DNA of 64,000 nt from Frigoribacterium sp. PhB116 (GCF_004364285.1 NZ_SOBE01000004.1:163405-227404); one strand, 5' to 3'; counted from the first letter of the stretch, positions 18,186-27,515 are shown. Notes: generated by a model not told the origin, from the sequence alone. Numbers and translations are program-made.

Positions 18186-19208
18186 GTGAGCCTCCGCGAA
18201 CCCCCCGTGCGGCCCGCCGCACCAGCCGGGGCTCACGCCACCGCCGGGGGCGAGGCAGTCGCCTCGCCCCCGGCGGCCTCCCGGGCCGTGTCCCGGCAGG
18301 GGCGTGGTGCCCGCGGCCTCGAGATCGCGCTGCTGGTCGGACCGGCCCTCGTGGTCTTCCTGGCCTTCGTGGTCTTCCCGATCGTGATGGCCGCCTACTA
18401 CGGCTTCTTCAGCTGGCAGGGCTTCGGCCCGCCGACCGACTTCGTCGGGTTCCGCAACTACCTGACGATCTTCCAGGACACGACGTTCCTCGACGCCCTG
18501 CGCCACAACGCCACGATCGTGGTGCTCTCGCTGGTGCTGCAGGGGCCCGTCGCGATCGGCCTGGCCCTGCTGCTCAACCGCAAGCTGCGCGGGCAGTCGC
18601 TGATCCGGGTGCTGATCTTCGTGCCCTACGTGATCAGCGAGGTCGTCGTCGGCACCGGCTGGAGCCTCATGCTCCAGGGCAGCGGCGCCGTCAACGACGT
18701 GCTGACGAAGGTCGGCCTCGGCGCCTTCACGCAGGACTGGCTCGCCGACCCGAGCATCGCCATCTGGACCCTGCTCGTCATCATCACCTGGAAGTACGTC
18801 GGCTTCGCCGTGATCCTGTTCCTCGCCGGCCTGCAGGGCGTGCCCGAGGAGCTCAGCGAGGCGGCGGCGATCGACGGCGCGAGCTGGTGGCAGATCCAGC
18901 GCCGCATCACGCTGCCGCTGCTCGGCCCGACCCTGCGCATCTGGGCGTTCCTGTCGATCATCGGCTCGCTGCAGCTGTTCGACCTCGTCTACATCATCTG
19001 GGGCCAGTACATCGCGGCCACCGCCGGCACGTCGACGATGGCGACGTACATGGTCGCCAACGGCCGCACCTCGGGCAGCTACGGCTACGGCAACGCCGTC
19101 GCCGTCGTGCTGTTCCTCATCTCGCTCGTCGTCGCCCTCTTCTACCAGCGCTTCGTGCTGCGGCGCGACACGGCCGGCGCCCTCACCACGTCAGGAGACG
19201 AGTCATGA
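18186..19208 (+). CDS. Carbohydrate ABC transporter permease, MalF type
   Basis: 340 residues from the GTG at 18186, seven bases after the binding-protein stop. An Ala/Pro-rich cytoplasmic start is followed by six predicted membrane helices and the permease EAA loop, read here as EAAAIDGASWWQIQRRITLPLL, which docks on an ATPase. No ATPase gene is present in this operon, so a shared MsiK-type ATPase encoded elsewhere must energise it, as is usual for actinobacterial sugar importers. The stop overlaps the start of the second permease (ATGA). Confidence 0.9.
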   Translation: MSLREPPVRPAAPAGAHATAGGEAVASPPAASRAVSRQGRGARGLEIALLVGPALVVFLAFVVFPIVMAAYYGFFSWQGFGPPTDFVGFRNYLTIFQDTTFLDALRHNATIVVLSLVLQGPVAIGLALLLNRKLRGQSLIRVLIFVPYVISEVVVGTGWSLMLQGSGAVNDVLTKVGLGAFTQDWLADPSIAIWTLLVIITWKYVGFAVILFLAGLQGVPEELSEAAAIDGASWWQIQRRITLPLLGPTLRIWAFLSIIGSLQLFDLVYIIWGQYIAATAGTSTMATYMVANGRTSGSYGYGNAVAVVLFLISLVVALFYQRFVLRRDTAGALTTSGDES

Positions 19209-20146
19209 CCGCGAGCACCCTGCCCGCCCGCCCCCGCGGCGCGGCGGGCCCGGACGGCGGAGGCGCGGGCGCACCGGCGCGCACGCCCCGGTCCACGGCC
19301 GACCGGCCGACCCGCAGGAGGCGCGGCATCGCCGACCCCGGACGCGGCGTCGCGTACGTGGTCGCGGCGGTCGTCATCGTGGCGATGCTCGCCCCCGTGG
19401 CGTTCATCGTGATCGGCGGCTTCCGCACCAACGCGCAGATCACGACCGACCCCTCCGGGTTCCCGAGCCCCTGGCAGGTCGGCAACTACCTCGACGTGCT
19501 GACGGGCGGCACCTTCTGGCGGCAGGTCGGCAACTCGCTGATCTCGGCCGGCGCCACCACGATCGGCACGGTCGCCCTCGGCCTCGCCGCGAGCTACGTG
19601 CTGGCGCGCTACCGGTTCGCCGGGCGGGGAGTGCTCTACGCGCTCTTCGCCGCCGGGCTGATGTTCCCGATGACCGTGGCCATCACGCCGCTCTACCTCG
19701 TGATCCGCGACCTGGGGCTGACGAACTCGCTGGCCGGGGTGATCCTGCCGCAGATCGCCTTCGCGCTGCCGACGACGATCATCATCCTCGTGCCGTTCCT
19801 CCGCGCGATCCCCGACGAGATCGAGGAGGCCGCGTTCATCGACGGCTGCAGCCGACTCGGCTTCTTCTTCCGCATGGTGGTGCGCCTGTCGCTGCCGGGG
19901 GTGATCACGGTCGGCATCCTCGCCTTCATCGGCGCGTGGAACTCGTACCTGCTGCCGCTGTTCATCCTCAACGACCCGTCGACGTTCACCCTGCCGCTCG
20001 GCGTGCAGGCGTTCTCGTCGCAGTACTCGGTCGACACGGCACGGGTGCTCGCCTTCACGGCGCTGTCGATGCTGCCCGCGCTGATCTTCTTCAGCCTGTT
20101 CGAGCGCCGCATCGTCGGCGGCCTGACGGGGGCGGTGAAGGGATGA
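19205..20146 (+). CDS. Carbohydrate ABC transporter permease, MalG type
   Basis: 313 residues. An Arg/Pro/Gly-rich N-terminus of about 50 residues is followed by six helices; the EAA loop reads EEAAFIDGCSRLGFFFRMV and the C-terminus ends FFSLFERRIVGGLTGAVKG, typical for MalG-type subunits. It pairs with the MalF-type subunit to form the channel. The ATG at 19205 overlaps the previous stop and has AGGAGA upstream; its own stop overlaps the GH3 start, so import and hydrolysis are translationally coupled. Confidence 0.9.
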   Translation: MTASTLPARPRGAAGPDGGGAGAPARTPRSTADRPTRRRRGIADPGRGVAYVVAAVVIVAMLAPVAFIVIGGFRTNAQITTDPSGFPSPWQVGNYLDVLTGGTFWRQVGNSLISAGATTIGTVALGLAASYVLARYRFAGRGVLYALFAAGLMFPMTVAITPLYLVIRDLGLTNSLAGVILPQIAFALPTTIIILVPFLRAIPDEIEEAAFIDGCSRLGFFFRMVVRLSLPGVITVGILAFIGAWNSYLLPLFILNDPSTFTLPLGVQAFSSQYSVDTARVLAFTALSMLPALIFFSLFERRIVGGLTGAVKG

Positions 20147-22626
20147 CCATCGAGATCCAGCACGAGACGGATCGCCACGGGGACGACGGCCGGCCCGACG
20201 GGCGTGCCGGGGGCCGCGTCGGGGGTCGAGCCGAGGAGGCGCGGGCCGCGACGAGCGCGACCGGTCTCGTCCTCAGCGACCGCGTCCGCCGCCTCCTCGA
20301 CGACATGTCGCTCGACGAGAAGCTGGCCCAGCTGGTCGGCTGGTGGGTCGACCAGGGCGGCGGCGCCGTGGCGCCGATGCAGGGTGCGATGACCCCCAGC
20401 GACGACTACGGAGCGGCGACCGAGCACGGCCTCGGGCACCTGACCCGGGTCTACGGGACGCGACCGGTCGACCCGGTGCAGCGCGCCTCCTGGCTGTGGG
20501 AGGAGCAGCGCCGGCTGCGCACCGAGACGCGTCTCGGCATCCCGGCGATCGTGCACGAGGAGTGCCTGACGGGCCTCGCCGCCTGGCAGGCCGCGACGTT
20601 CCCGACGCCGCTCGCGTGGGGCGCCTCCTTCGACCCCGACCTCGTGGAGCGGATGGCGGCGCTGATCGGCGGCTCCATGCGCGAGCTCGGCGTGCACCAG
20701 GGCCTCGCGCCGGTGCTCGACGTGGTCCGCGACCCGCGGTGGGGGCGCGTCGACGAGTGCATCGCCGAGGACCCGTACGTCGTGGGCACCGTCGGCACCG
20801 CGTACGTGCGCGGCCTCCAGTCGGCCGGGGTGCACGCCACGCTCAAGCACTTCGTCGGCTACTCGCTCTCGGACGCGGGCCGCAACCACGCCCCCGCGAA
20901 CGTCGGGCCGCGCTACCTCGCCGACGTGCTGCTGCCGCCGTTCGAGATGGCCGTGCGCGACGGCGGGGTGCGCTCGGTGATGAACTCGTACGCCGAGGTC
21001 GACGGCGTGCCCGTCGGGTCGACGCCCGAGTACCTGACCGACCTGCTGCGCGGCGAGTGGGGCTTCGACGGCGTCGTCGTGTCCGACTACTTCGCGGTGG
21101 CGTTCCTCGAGGTCATGCACGCCGTCGCCGCCGACCGCGGCGAGGCCGCCGCGCTCGCCCTCGAGGCGGGCATCGACGTCGAGCTGCCCACCGGCGACGC
21201 CTACCTCGCCCCGCTCGCCGAGCGCGTGCGGGCCGGGCTGGTCGACGAGACGCTGGTCGACCTCGCGGTCGCCCGCGTGCTCGCGGAGAAGGAGGAGCTC
21301 GGCCTGCTCGATGAGGCCGCGCTCGACGCCGCGGAGGCAGCCGGGCCGCCGACCGAGATCGACCTCGACAGCCCGGCGCACCGCGCGGTCGCGCGCCGCC
21401 TGGCCGACGAGTCGGTCGTGCTGCTCACGAACGACGGGGTGCTGCCGCTCGGCGGTGGCGGTGGCGGTGGCGCCGGGGGCGGCGTCGACCCGAGCGCCGG
21501 CCCGGCCCGTGTCGCCTTGATCGGCCCGAACGCCGACAGCGCCGAGGCGCTGATGGGCTGCTACTCCTTCGTCAACCACGTGCTGGCGCACCACCCCGGG
21601 GTGCCCACGGGCATCGCGGTGCCGACCGTGGCGGAGGCCCTCCGCGAGGAGCTGCCCTCCGCCGAGCTCGTCGTCGTGCCCGGCTGCGAGGTCGAGGGCG
21701 CTCTCGACGCGGACGCCCGCTCGGGCATCGACGAGGCCGTCCGCGAGGCAGCGGCCTCCGACGTCGCCGTCGTCGTGGTCGGCGACCGCGCCGGGCTCTT
21801 CGGCCGCGGCACCGTCGGCGAGGGCAACGACGTCGAGAGCCTCGAGCTGCCGGGACCGCAGCGCGACCTCGTGGAGGCGGTCGTCGCCTCCGGCACCCCG
21901 GTCGTGCTGGTCGTGCTGTCGGGTCGTCCCTACGCGATCGGCTGGGCGGTCTCCGGGCCGTCCGCCCCGGCGGCGGTCGTGCAGGCGTTCTTCCCGGGGG
22001 AGGAGGGCGGCCCCGCGATCGCCGGCGTGCTCTCGGGCAGCGTCGTGCCCTCGGGCCGGCTGCCCGTCTCGCTGCCGCGGTCGGCCGGCGCGCAGCCGTT
22101 CTCGTACCTGCACCCGCCGCTCGGCGGCCCGAGCGAGGTGACGAGCGCCGACAGCACCCCCGTGCTGCCGTTCGGCCACGGTCTCTCGTACACGACGTTC
22201 GAGCGGTCGGGGCTCGCCGTCGAGGGTGCAGGCTCGGGCGCGGGCGAGGTGCCCGCAGGAGGCGCGTTCACCGCGACCGTGACGGTGCGGAACACGGGCG
22301 GCCGGGCCGGCGCCGACGTGGTGCAGCTCTACGCGCACGACGTCGTCGCCTCGGTGACCCGGCCGGTCGCGCAGCTGCTCGGCTACGCCCGGGTCGAGCT
22401 CGAGCCGGGGCAGGAGGCGCGGGTGACGTTCCACGTGCCCACGCAGCGTCTCGCGTTCAGCGACCGCCGGATGCGGCGCGTGGTCGAGCCCGGCGCCGTG
22501 GAGCTCTGGGTCGGTGCCTCGTGCGCCGAGCGCGAGACGCAGGCGGCGCTCGCGATCACCGGGCCGGTGCACCTCGTCGGTCTCGACGACGCCCGCGTGG
22601 TCGCGGTCGAGGTCGAGCTGCGCTGA
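20143..22626 (+). CDS. Glycoside hydrolase family 3 beta-glycosidase (beta-glucosidase/xylosidase)
   Basis: 827 residues, no signal peptide, so it cleaves the imported oligosaccharide in the cytoplasm. The N-terminal GH3 TIM barrel contains the conserved KHFVGYS segment and the nucleophile in GVVVSDYF (Asp315). The C-terminal alpha/beta sandwich contains VALIGPNAD and PFGHGLSYTTF, and the last about 130 residues are a fibronectin III-like domain (TVTVRNTGGRAGADVVQLY). A Gly-rich stretch at about 443-452 lies between domains. The ATG at 20143 overlaps the permease stop. Specificity (glucose or xylose) cannot be read. Last gene of the LacI-controlled operon; a palindromic repeat follows. Confidence 0.9.
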   Translation: MTIEIQHETDRHGDDGRPDGRAGGRVGGRAEEARAATSATGLVLSDRVRRLLDDMSLDEKLAQLVGWWVDQGGGAVAPMQGAMTPSDDYGAATEHGLGHLTRVYGTRPVDPVQRASWLWEEQRRLRTETRLGIPAIVHEECLTGLAAWQAATFPTPLAWGASFDPDLVERMAALIGGSMRELGVHQGLAPVLDVVRDPRWGRVDECIAEDPYVVGTVGTAYVRGLQSAGVHATLKHFVGYSLSDAGRNHAPANVGPRYLADVLLPPFEMAVRDGGVRSVMNSYAEVDGVPVGSTPEYLTDLLRGEWGFDGVVVSDYFAVAFLEVMHAVAADRGEAAALALEAGIDVELPTGDAYLAPLAERVRAGLVDETLVDLAVARVLAEKEELGLLDEAALDAAEAAGPPTEIDLDSPAHRAVARRLADESVVLLTNDGVLPLGGGGGGGAGGGVDPSAGPARVALIGPNADSAEALMGCYSFVNHVLAHHPGVPTGIAVPTVAEALREELPSAELVVVPGCEVEGALDADARSGIDEAVREAAASDVAVVVVGDRAGLFGRGTVGEGNDVESLELPGPQRDLVEAVVASGTPVVLVVLSGRPYAIGWAVSGPSAPAAVVQAFFPGEEGGPAIAGVLSGSVVPSGRLPVSLPRSAGAQPFSYLHPPLGGPSEVTSADSTPVLPFGHGLSYTTFERSGLAVEGAGSGAGEVPAGGAFTATVTVRNTGGRAGADVVQLYAHDVVASVTRPVAQLLGYARVELEPGQEARVTFHVPTQRLAFSDRRMRRVVEPGAVELWVGASCAERETQAALAITGPVHLVGLDDARVVAVEVELR

Positions 22627-22670
22627 GCCCGCTCGTGCGGGCGTTCGCTCGTGCGCTCGTGCGTGCGTGC

Positions 22671-22742
22671 CGAGCTGCACCCCTCGACCGGCGCTGCACC
22701 CCGTGATCCGGGGGTGTAGCGCCGGATCGGTGGCGTAGCTCG
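22671..22742. repeat. 72-bp palindromic repeat, family B, copy 1
   Basis: Outer arms (CGAGCT at 22671 and AGCTCG at 22737) and inner arms GGCGCTGCACCCC (22690-22702) and GGGGTGTAGCGCC (22711-22723), the inner pair with one mismatch. The same layout and length recur at 58056-58127. It lies between two convergent stops, so it may also act as a bidirectional terminator. Confidence 0.8.
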
Positions 22743-22752
22743 CGTCGGACGC

Positions 22753-24222
22753 TCAGCCCGCCCGCGGCTGGTGCCGGACGCCGGGGAAGCGCGCGTCGAG
22801 CTGCGCGTCGATCGCCTCCGCGAGGACGTCGCCGACATCGATGAACACCGTCTCGGCGGAGTCCGACATCGCCGACCCCAGAGGCTCGCCCCGGTCGAGT
22901 GGCTCGTCGCCCCCTGCGCCGACGAGCCCGCGCTGCACCAGCACCTCGACCGCGTCCACCAGCAGCCCGACGGTGTGGCCGTCCCGGCCGAGGGCGTCGA
23001 GCACGTCGCCCAGCACGAGGGGCGCCACGGCGTCGAGGGTGTGCGGCCACAGATCCTCCTGCTCCGGGTCGTCGAGCAGCTCCCACCACCCCGTCGTGAG
23101 CTGGTGGAGCAGGGCCGGCTCCACGGACGAGAAGAGGGTCCTCCAGGGCGGAGTCCCGGCCAGGTCCTGCAGCGACGTGGGCAAGCCGGGCGAGCTCCGG
23201 GCGACGGCGGCGCCGACCCGCGTCCGGGCGAAGGGCGTCGCGGTCCGGAGCTCGGCCCGTCGCTGCTCCGACTCGACGATCGCGGCGTACCAGGCGGGCA
23301 GGTGCTCCGGCGAGCGGGGGTGCGTCTCGAGGTCGGCGACCCACTCCGCGTCGCCGGGCCGCGCGTCCGCGGCACGCTCGGGCGCGCGCCAGCGGTCGGT
23401 CGCCTGCAGGTGAGTGTGCGGCCGCGTGTCGGGGTTGAGCCGCAGGTCGAAGGAGGCGTCCGGGAAGACGGTGAGGAACGCGCTCAGCCAGGCGCCCCGG
23501 GCCGGGTCGGTCGTGGTCTCCCGCAGCTCGCGGAGCAGGTCGTGGACCCTCGCCCCCACGAGCGGGTCGCCGCGGTGCACGGTGCCGTCACGCAGCAGCG
23601 TCGTGCCGGTGCTCCAGGAACTCCGGTCGAGCACGACGAACTCGTGGTCGGTCCGCGACCAGGGCAGGCCCCGGTGCGCGTCGACGACGTCCATGGCGAG
23701 CTGGCGGACGAGGAGGCGCGCCTCGCCGCGCGTCCCGGGCTCGAGCAGCTCGTCGTCCGAGCTCACGGGCCGCCGGACGGCCTTCGTCAGCCACGCCGGC
23801 GTGTGCCTGCGGGACCGGGGGAAGTCGGCGAGGTCCAGCACGAAGTCGCTGTCGTAGGGGAGCGGCGGCACCGGCCACGCGCCCGCGCGGGCGGTGTCGC
23901 GGAGGAACTCCGGCCGGCCGTCGTGGTCGTAGGAGAACGTCTCGTGCACCGTCTCGCCGGAGAGCCTCCGGCTCACGTGCAGCGACGCGACGAACCAGGC
24001 GCCCCGGTCGGCGTCGGCGGTCTCGCGGCGGAGGTCGACGAAGGTCGACCGCAGTTCGTCCGGCACCGGGACGAGCCGGCGCCCGTGCTGCGGGTGCGAC
24101 GCGAAGATCCGGCAGGTCGTGATGCCGGCGACCTCGCCGAAGACGACGTCGAGGCCGTCCCACGGGACGCGGCCGGCCGCGCGTCGGGCCAGCTCGACGA
24201 CGTCCTGTTCGAGGGGGTGCAC
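22753..24222 (-). CDS. Unrecognised protein with an internal duplication (possibly YezG/DUF600-like)
   Basis: 489 residues from the GTG at 24222, which is preceded by TACCGT and six bases. No signal peptide or membrane helix. Two halves repeat: ADRGAWFVASLHVS...FSYDHDGRPEF...DFPRSRRHTPAWLTKAV and PARGAWLSAFLTVF...RLNPDTRPH...THPRSPEHLPAWYAAIV, each about 130 residues. A third helical, acidic region (about 350-489) shares no sequence with them. The N-terminal unit (helix, then a Trp-containing strand pair and a YDHDGRP turn) reminds me of YezG-type immunity proteins, but this is a weak impression. No toxin gene is adjacent. Codon use looks native. Confidence 0.6.
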   Translation of the reverse strand: MHPLEQDVVELARRAAGRVPWDGLDVVFGEVAGITTCRIFASHPQHGRRLVPVPDELRSTFVDLRRETADADRGAWFVASLHVSRRLSGETVHETFSYDHDGRPEFLRDTARAGAWPVPPLPYDSDFVLDLADFPRSRRHTPAWLTKAVRRPVSSDDELLEPGTRGEARLLVRQLAMDVVDAHRGLPWSRTDHEFVVLDRSSWSTGTTLLRDGTVHRGDPLVGARVHDLLRELRETTTDPARGAWLSAFLTVFPDASFDLRLNPDTRPHTHLQATDRWRAPERAADARPGDAEWVADLETHPRSPEHLPAWYAAIVESEQRRAELRTATPFARTRVGAAVARSSPGLPTSLQDLAGTPPWRTLFSSVEPALLHQLTTGWWELLDDPEQEDLWPHTLDAVAPLVLGDVLDALGRDGHTVGLLVDAVEVLVQRGLVGAGGDEPLDRGEPLGSAMSDSAETVFIDVGDVLAEAIDAQLDARFPGVRHQPRAG

Positions 24223-24228
24223 GGACCC

Positions 24229-24234
24229 ACGGTA
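24229..24234 (-). promoter_or_regulatory. Putative -10 box (leaderless) of the duplicated protein gene
   Basis: TACCGT on the minus strand, six bases before the GTG at 24222; GGGACA 18 bases further upstream is a fair -35. Confidence 0.45.
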
Positions 24235-24265
24235 CCGACTGACCCGCCGGCGTGTCCCGGCACCG

Positions 24266-25885
24266 CTACGCGCGGGTCCGGGCCGCCGTCGCGAGAGCGT
24301 CGACCACGACGAAGACCACGAGCCCGAGGCCGACCATCGGCAGGAACAGCCCCACCACGAGGCCGACGGCGACGACCGCGACGAGGCCCTGCCACGGCGC
24401 GCGGACGAGGGCACCTGCGAAGGCCGGGCGTCCGGCACGGAGGCGGCCCGCGCCTCCTGCGGGGCCTCGCCGCCACCACATCAGGTAGCCGAGCACGACC
24501 ATCGCGGCGACCCCGAAGGCCGTGACCACCAGGAGGAGCTGGTTCGGCAGGCCGAACATGGTGCCCATGTGAGTGTCGACGCCCCAGCGTGCCAGCTTCG
24601 CCATCAGCGGGTGGTCGGCGAAGTCGGTCCGGTCGACGACGGCGAGCGTCGCTCCGTCGACCGCCGTGGAGTCGACCTGGGTCGGCCAGCTCCGCTCGAT
24701 CTCGGTCACGGTCCAGGCGCTGTCCGCGTCGGCGGGCGGCTTGATCTCGACGAGGCCGGTGTCGACGTTCACCGTGCGCGCGACGGCGAGCACGTCGTCG
24801 AACAGGGCCGGGTCGACGTCGGAGACGCCGGGGGCGGCCGCTCCGTGGTGACCGGCGTGGGGGTCGGCCGCGACGTCCGCGGCGTCGGGGGCAGCGCCTC
24901 CTGCGGTGCCGGTGGACTCCGCCGGCAGGGCGGTGTCGAGCGTGGGGGCGGTCCAGCTGAGTGCGGCGCGCAGTGCGGTGACGTTGTCGCCGGCGTGCTG
25001 GGACCAGGTGATGCCCGTCGCCGAGAGGAACAGCGCGCCGACCGTCAGCACGATGCCGACGGATGCGTGCCAGGAGAACAGCCGACGCAGGCCCGTCGCG
25101 CGCACGGCGGGCCGCACGAGGTCGCGCCGCGCCCGTGCACGGGCCTGTCCCGGCCCACGTGCGCGCAGGCGGCGGGCGATCCACAGGCCGAGGCCCGCCA
25201 GCACGACGACGCCGAGCCAGCTGGCGGCGAGCTCGCTGTAGAGACGGCCGACGTCGCCGAGCCCGAGGCTGCGGTGCAGGTCGGAGATCGTCGTGCGCAG
25301 CGGCAGCGACCCGCTCGTGCCGTAGACGGGCAGGTCGCCGCGGATCTCCGCCGTCGCCGGGTCGACGAAGATCGCCCGGGTCTGGCTCTCGATCAGGTCG
25401 TCGCCCGTGAAGAGCACCCGCGTGGTGTCGCCCGGCTCGGGTGCGGGACGCACGGCGACGAGCTCGCCGCCGTCCCCGACCACCCGCTCGGCTGCCTCGA
25501 CCTGGTCGGCGAGCGGGAGTGCCGGCCCGGTGCCCGGAGCCGTCAGCTCGTCGGCGTAGACGACCTGCTCGAGCGTCGGCGCGAGCGCGTAGGCCGCACC
25601 GGTCAGGGCCGCGACGAGGATGAACGGCCCCACCACGATCGCCGCCCAGAAGTGCAGGCGCAGCAGCAGCGGGCCGAGCCAGCTGCCGATCCCGCCGGGT
25701 GCGACCCGTTCGGCGCGGGGCGCCGGGAGGGCGCCGGGTGCACCGAGCTCGCGAGCGGGGGTGCTGCTCTGCGTCTGGGCTGTTCCGTCACGTGCCGGAT
25801 CGGCCGGGGGCGTGCGTGGTGCATCTGCTGTTCCGTCTCGTGACGGATCAGCGGGAGCGGGGACGGGAGGGGCGCTCGCGCTCAT
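24266..25885 (-). CDS. PepSY-associated membrane (PiuB-like) protein
   Basis: 539 residues. A cytoplasmic N-terminus with two DPxRDGTAxxP repeats is followed by the first helix (HFWAAIVVGPFILVAALTG), an external PepSY-like region, then helices carrying conserved His in DLHRSLGLG, FSWHASVG and DTHMGTMFGLPN, and a final two-helix tail. The His pattern is that of PiuB/PepSY-TM proteins, thought to be haem-containing membrane reductases involved in metal uptake. A HAGHHGAA segment in an outside loop could bind metal. Its ATG at 25885 overlaps the stop of the YcnI-type gene, which places it in a copper-linked operon. Confidence 0.8.
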   Translation of the reverse strand: MSASAPPVPAPADPSRDGTADAPRTPPADPARDGTAQTQSSTPARELGAPGALPAPRAERVAPGGIGSWLGPLLLRLHFWAAIVVGPFILVAALTGAAYALAPTLEQVVYADELTAPGTGPALPLADQVEAAERVVGDGGELVAVRPAPEPGDTTRVLFTGDDLIESQTRAIFVDPATAEIRGDLPVYGTSGSLPLRTTISDLHRSLGLGDVGRLYSELAASWLGVVVLAGLGLWIARRLRARGPGQARARARRDLVRPAVRATGLRRLFSWHASVGIVLTVGALFLSATGITWSQHAGDNVTALRAALSWTAPTLDTALPAESTGTAGGAAPDAADVAADPHAGHHGAAAPGVSDVDPALFDDVLAVARTVNVDTGLVEIKPPADADSAWTVTEIERSWPTQVDSTAVDGATLAVVDRTDFADHPLMAKLARWGVDTHMGTMFGLPNQLLLVVTAFGVAAMVVLGYLMWWRRGPAGGAGRLRAGRPAFAGALVRAPWQGLVAVVAVGLVVGLFLPMVGLGLVVFVVVDALATAARTRA

Positions 25886-26685
25886 CGGCGGGCCTCCGCA
25901 GCGCGACGGCGCAGCGTCGTCGTGAGCAGGACGAGCCCGACGACTCCCACGACGAGGGCTCCCACGGCGAGGGCCCTGGCCGTCTCGTCGACGGGAACAG
26001 GTGCCGAGGAGGCGGCGGCCGCCTCCTGCGAGCCGGTCGGGTCGTCGGTGCTGCTGGCACCCGCTCCGCCGCCGTCCGCGTCGGTCAGGGTCAGGACGGG
26101 CGCCGGCGACGCGGGCTCCGCGTCGGAGCCCGGCTCGGCGAGCTCGACCCAGTCGTACGAGCCGACCTCGCAGGTCTGCACGGTGGGGAACGCGACGAGG
26201 TCGCCTGCCGCGCCCCCGACCGGGAGCAGGGCCGAGACGGCGACCGTGTCGCGGAAGCCGTCGGGGAGGGCGGAGCCCGGGGCGGCCGTCCAGGTGACCG
26301 TCGTGCCGGCGGCCGCTCCGCTGTCGGTGCTGGTGTCGGTGCCGGTCTCGGCGGTCTCGGCGGTGTCGACGGTCTCGGCACCGACTGCTGCGGCGGTCGG
26401 CGCCTCGGTGATCGACCAGCCGGGCTTGATCGTCGGCGTCACGGCCTGGACCTCGGCGGGGAACGTGACGGCCAGGGAGGTGGTGGGGGATCCCTCGCAG
26501 CCGTGGCCGACCGCGAAGGTGAGGACGCTGAGCGCCGCGGGGGCGGTCGACGAGGCCTCGAGCTCGACGTGGGCCTGGGCGGCGACGGGCCCGGCCAGCG
26601 CGAGGGCGAGCCCCGCGGCGGACGCCACGACGGCGCCGACGAGGCGGGTGCGGGCGAGGGAGGTGGTGCGGGCGCGTGGGCGCAT
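25882..26685 (-). CDS. ycnI: YcnI (DUF1775)-family copper-binding-type exported protein
   Basis: 267 residues from the ATG at 26685 (AAGGA upstream). The signal peptide ends AQAHVELEAS, placing the family's metal-binding His at or next to the mature N-terminus; Trp in KPGWSITEAP is the second conserved ligand region of YcnI. After the beta-rich domain (to about 170), a low-complexity linker with a Glu/Thr-rich stretch leads to one C-terminal helix (ALAVGALVVGVVGLVLLTT) and RRRAAEARR, so it is membrane-tethered with the domain outside. Bacillus YcnI binds Cu(II). It is flanked by PepSY and His/Met-rich membrane genes in one orientation. Confidence 0.82.
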   Translation of the reverse strand: MRPRARTTSLARTRLVGAVVASAAGLALALAGPVAAQAHVELEASSTAPAALSVLTFAVGHGCEGSPTTSLAVTFPAEVQAVTPTIKPGWSITEAPTAAAVGAETVDTAETAETGTDTSTDSGAAAGTTVTWTAAPGSALPDGFRDTVAVSALLPVGGAAGDLVAFPTVQTCEVGSYDWVELAEPGSDAEPASPAPVLTLTDADGGGAGASSTDDPTGSQEAAAASSAPVPVDETARALAVGALVVGVVGLVLLTTTLRRRAAEARR

Positions 26686-26808
26686 GGAGATGTCCTTCGA
26701 GCAGGCGGGGCGGACCCCGCGGCGACAGGGGAGGCCGTCCGGGCCGGACCGGCGGGAGCGGTCGGGCACGCACGACGCCGCGCCCGCCGTCAGGAGGCGT
26801 GCGCGGCT

Positions 26809-27438
26809 CTAGGTCGTCGCCGGCGCGGGCGGCCCGCGAAGGGCTCGCGTGGTCGCGAGCAGCAGCGTGACGAGCGGTCGCGGGGCGCGCTCGACGCGCA
26901 CGGCGCCGCGCGGCCGGTGCGGCACGACGAGCGCCGTCACGCGGACGACGAGCCGCACGAGCACCAGCCCCAGCGCGCGGACGAGCTGCCGCACGGCCGA
27001 CGTCCCCACGCGGAGCGACGCGATCGTCACGAGACCGGCCACGACGTGCGCGCCGACCATGCTGCCGTCGTGGGCTCCGGCGGCGAGCTCGGGCAGGACG
27101 GCGGTCGCTCCGGGGAGGTGGTGGCCGGCATGGGCGCCGCCCGCGCCTCCTGCGGCCCCGTCGTCGGCCACCGGGGCCATCGGGGCCATTCCGCCCGCGA
27201 GCGTGAACACGGCGTGCAACAGGCCCTGGGTAGCCGCGACGGCGACGACGAGCCGGGGCAGCGTCACGCGCCGGCCGCCGAGCGCGAAGCAGACGAGCAC
27301 GCTGACGACGACGGCGGTCCCGAGCAGCAGCGCGGGCGGGAACGTGCCGCCGCCGAGGGCGTGCGCGGCGGCCGTGACGAGGGTGCTGACGCCCGCGGAC
27401 AGGGCGGCGCGCAGCATGCGCTGCCGGCGTGCGTCCAC
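26809..27438 (-). CDS. His/Met-containing membrane protein in the YcnI cluster
   Basis: 209 residues from the GTG at 27438, chosen because AGGAGG lies five bases upstream. Four to five hydrophobic segments; the loop after the third reads GGMAPMAPVADDGAAGG then HAGHHLPG, a Met/His cluster that could bind copper. The C-terminal third is Arg-rich. No family recognised beyond a general resemblance to small metal-linked membrane proteins placed next to YcnI. A gap of 123 bases separates it from the YcnI gene, so the two may share a transcript. Confidence 0.65.
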   Translation of the reverse strand: MDARRQRMLRAALSAGVSTLVTAAAHALGGGTFPPALLLGTAVVVSVLVCFALGGRRVTLPRLVVAVAATQGLLHAVFTLAGGMAPMAPVADDGAAGGAGGAHAGHHLPGATAVLPELAAGAHDGSMVGAHVVAGLVTIASLRVGTSAVRQLVRALGLVLVRLVVRVTALVVPHRPRGAVRVERAPRPLVTLLLATTRALRGPPAPATT

Positions 27439-27515
27439 GGGGGCCTCCTGGGGGTCGGGCTCCACGGTAGCCGAGCGCGGGACGGTGTCGGGGGGCAGGG
27501 TGCAGGATGGGCCGC

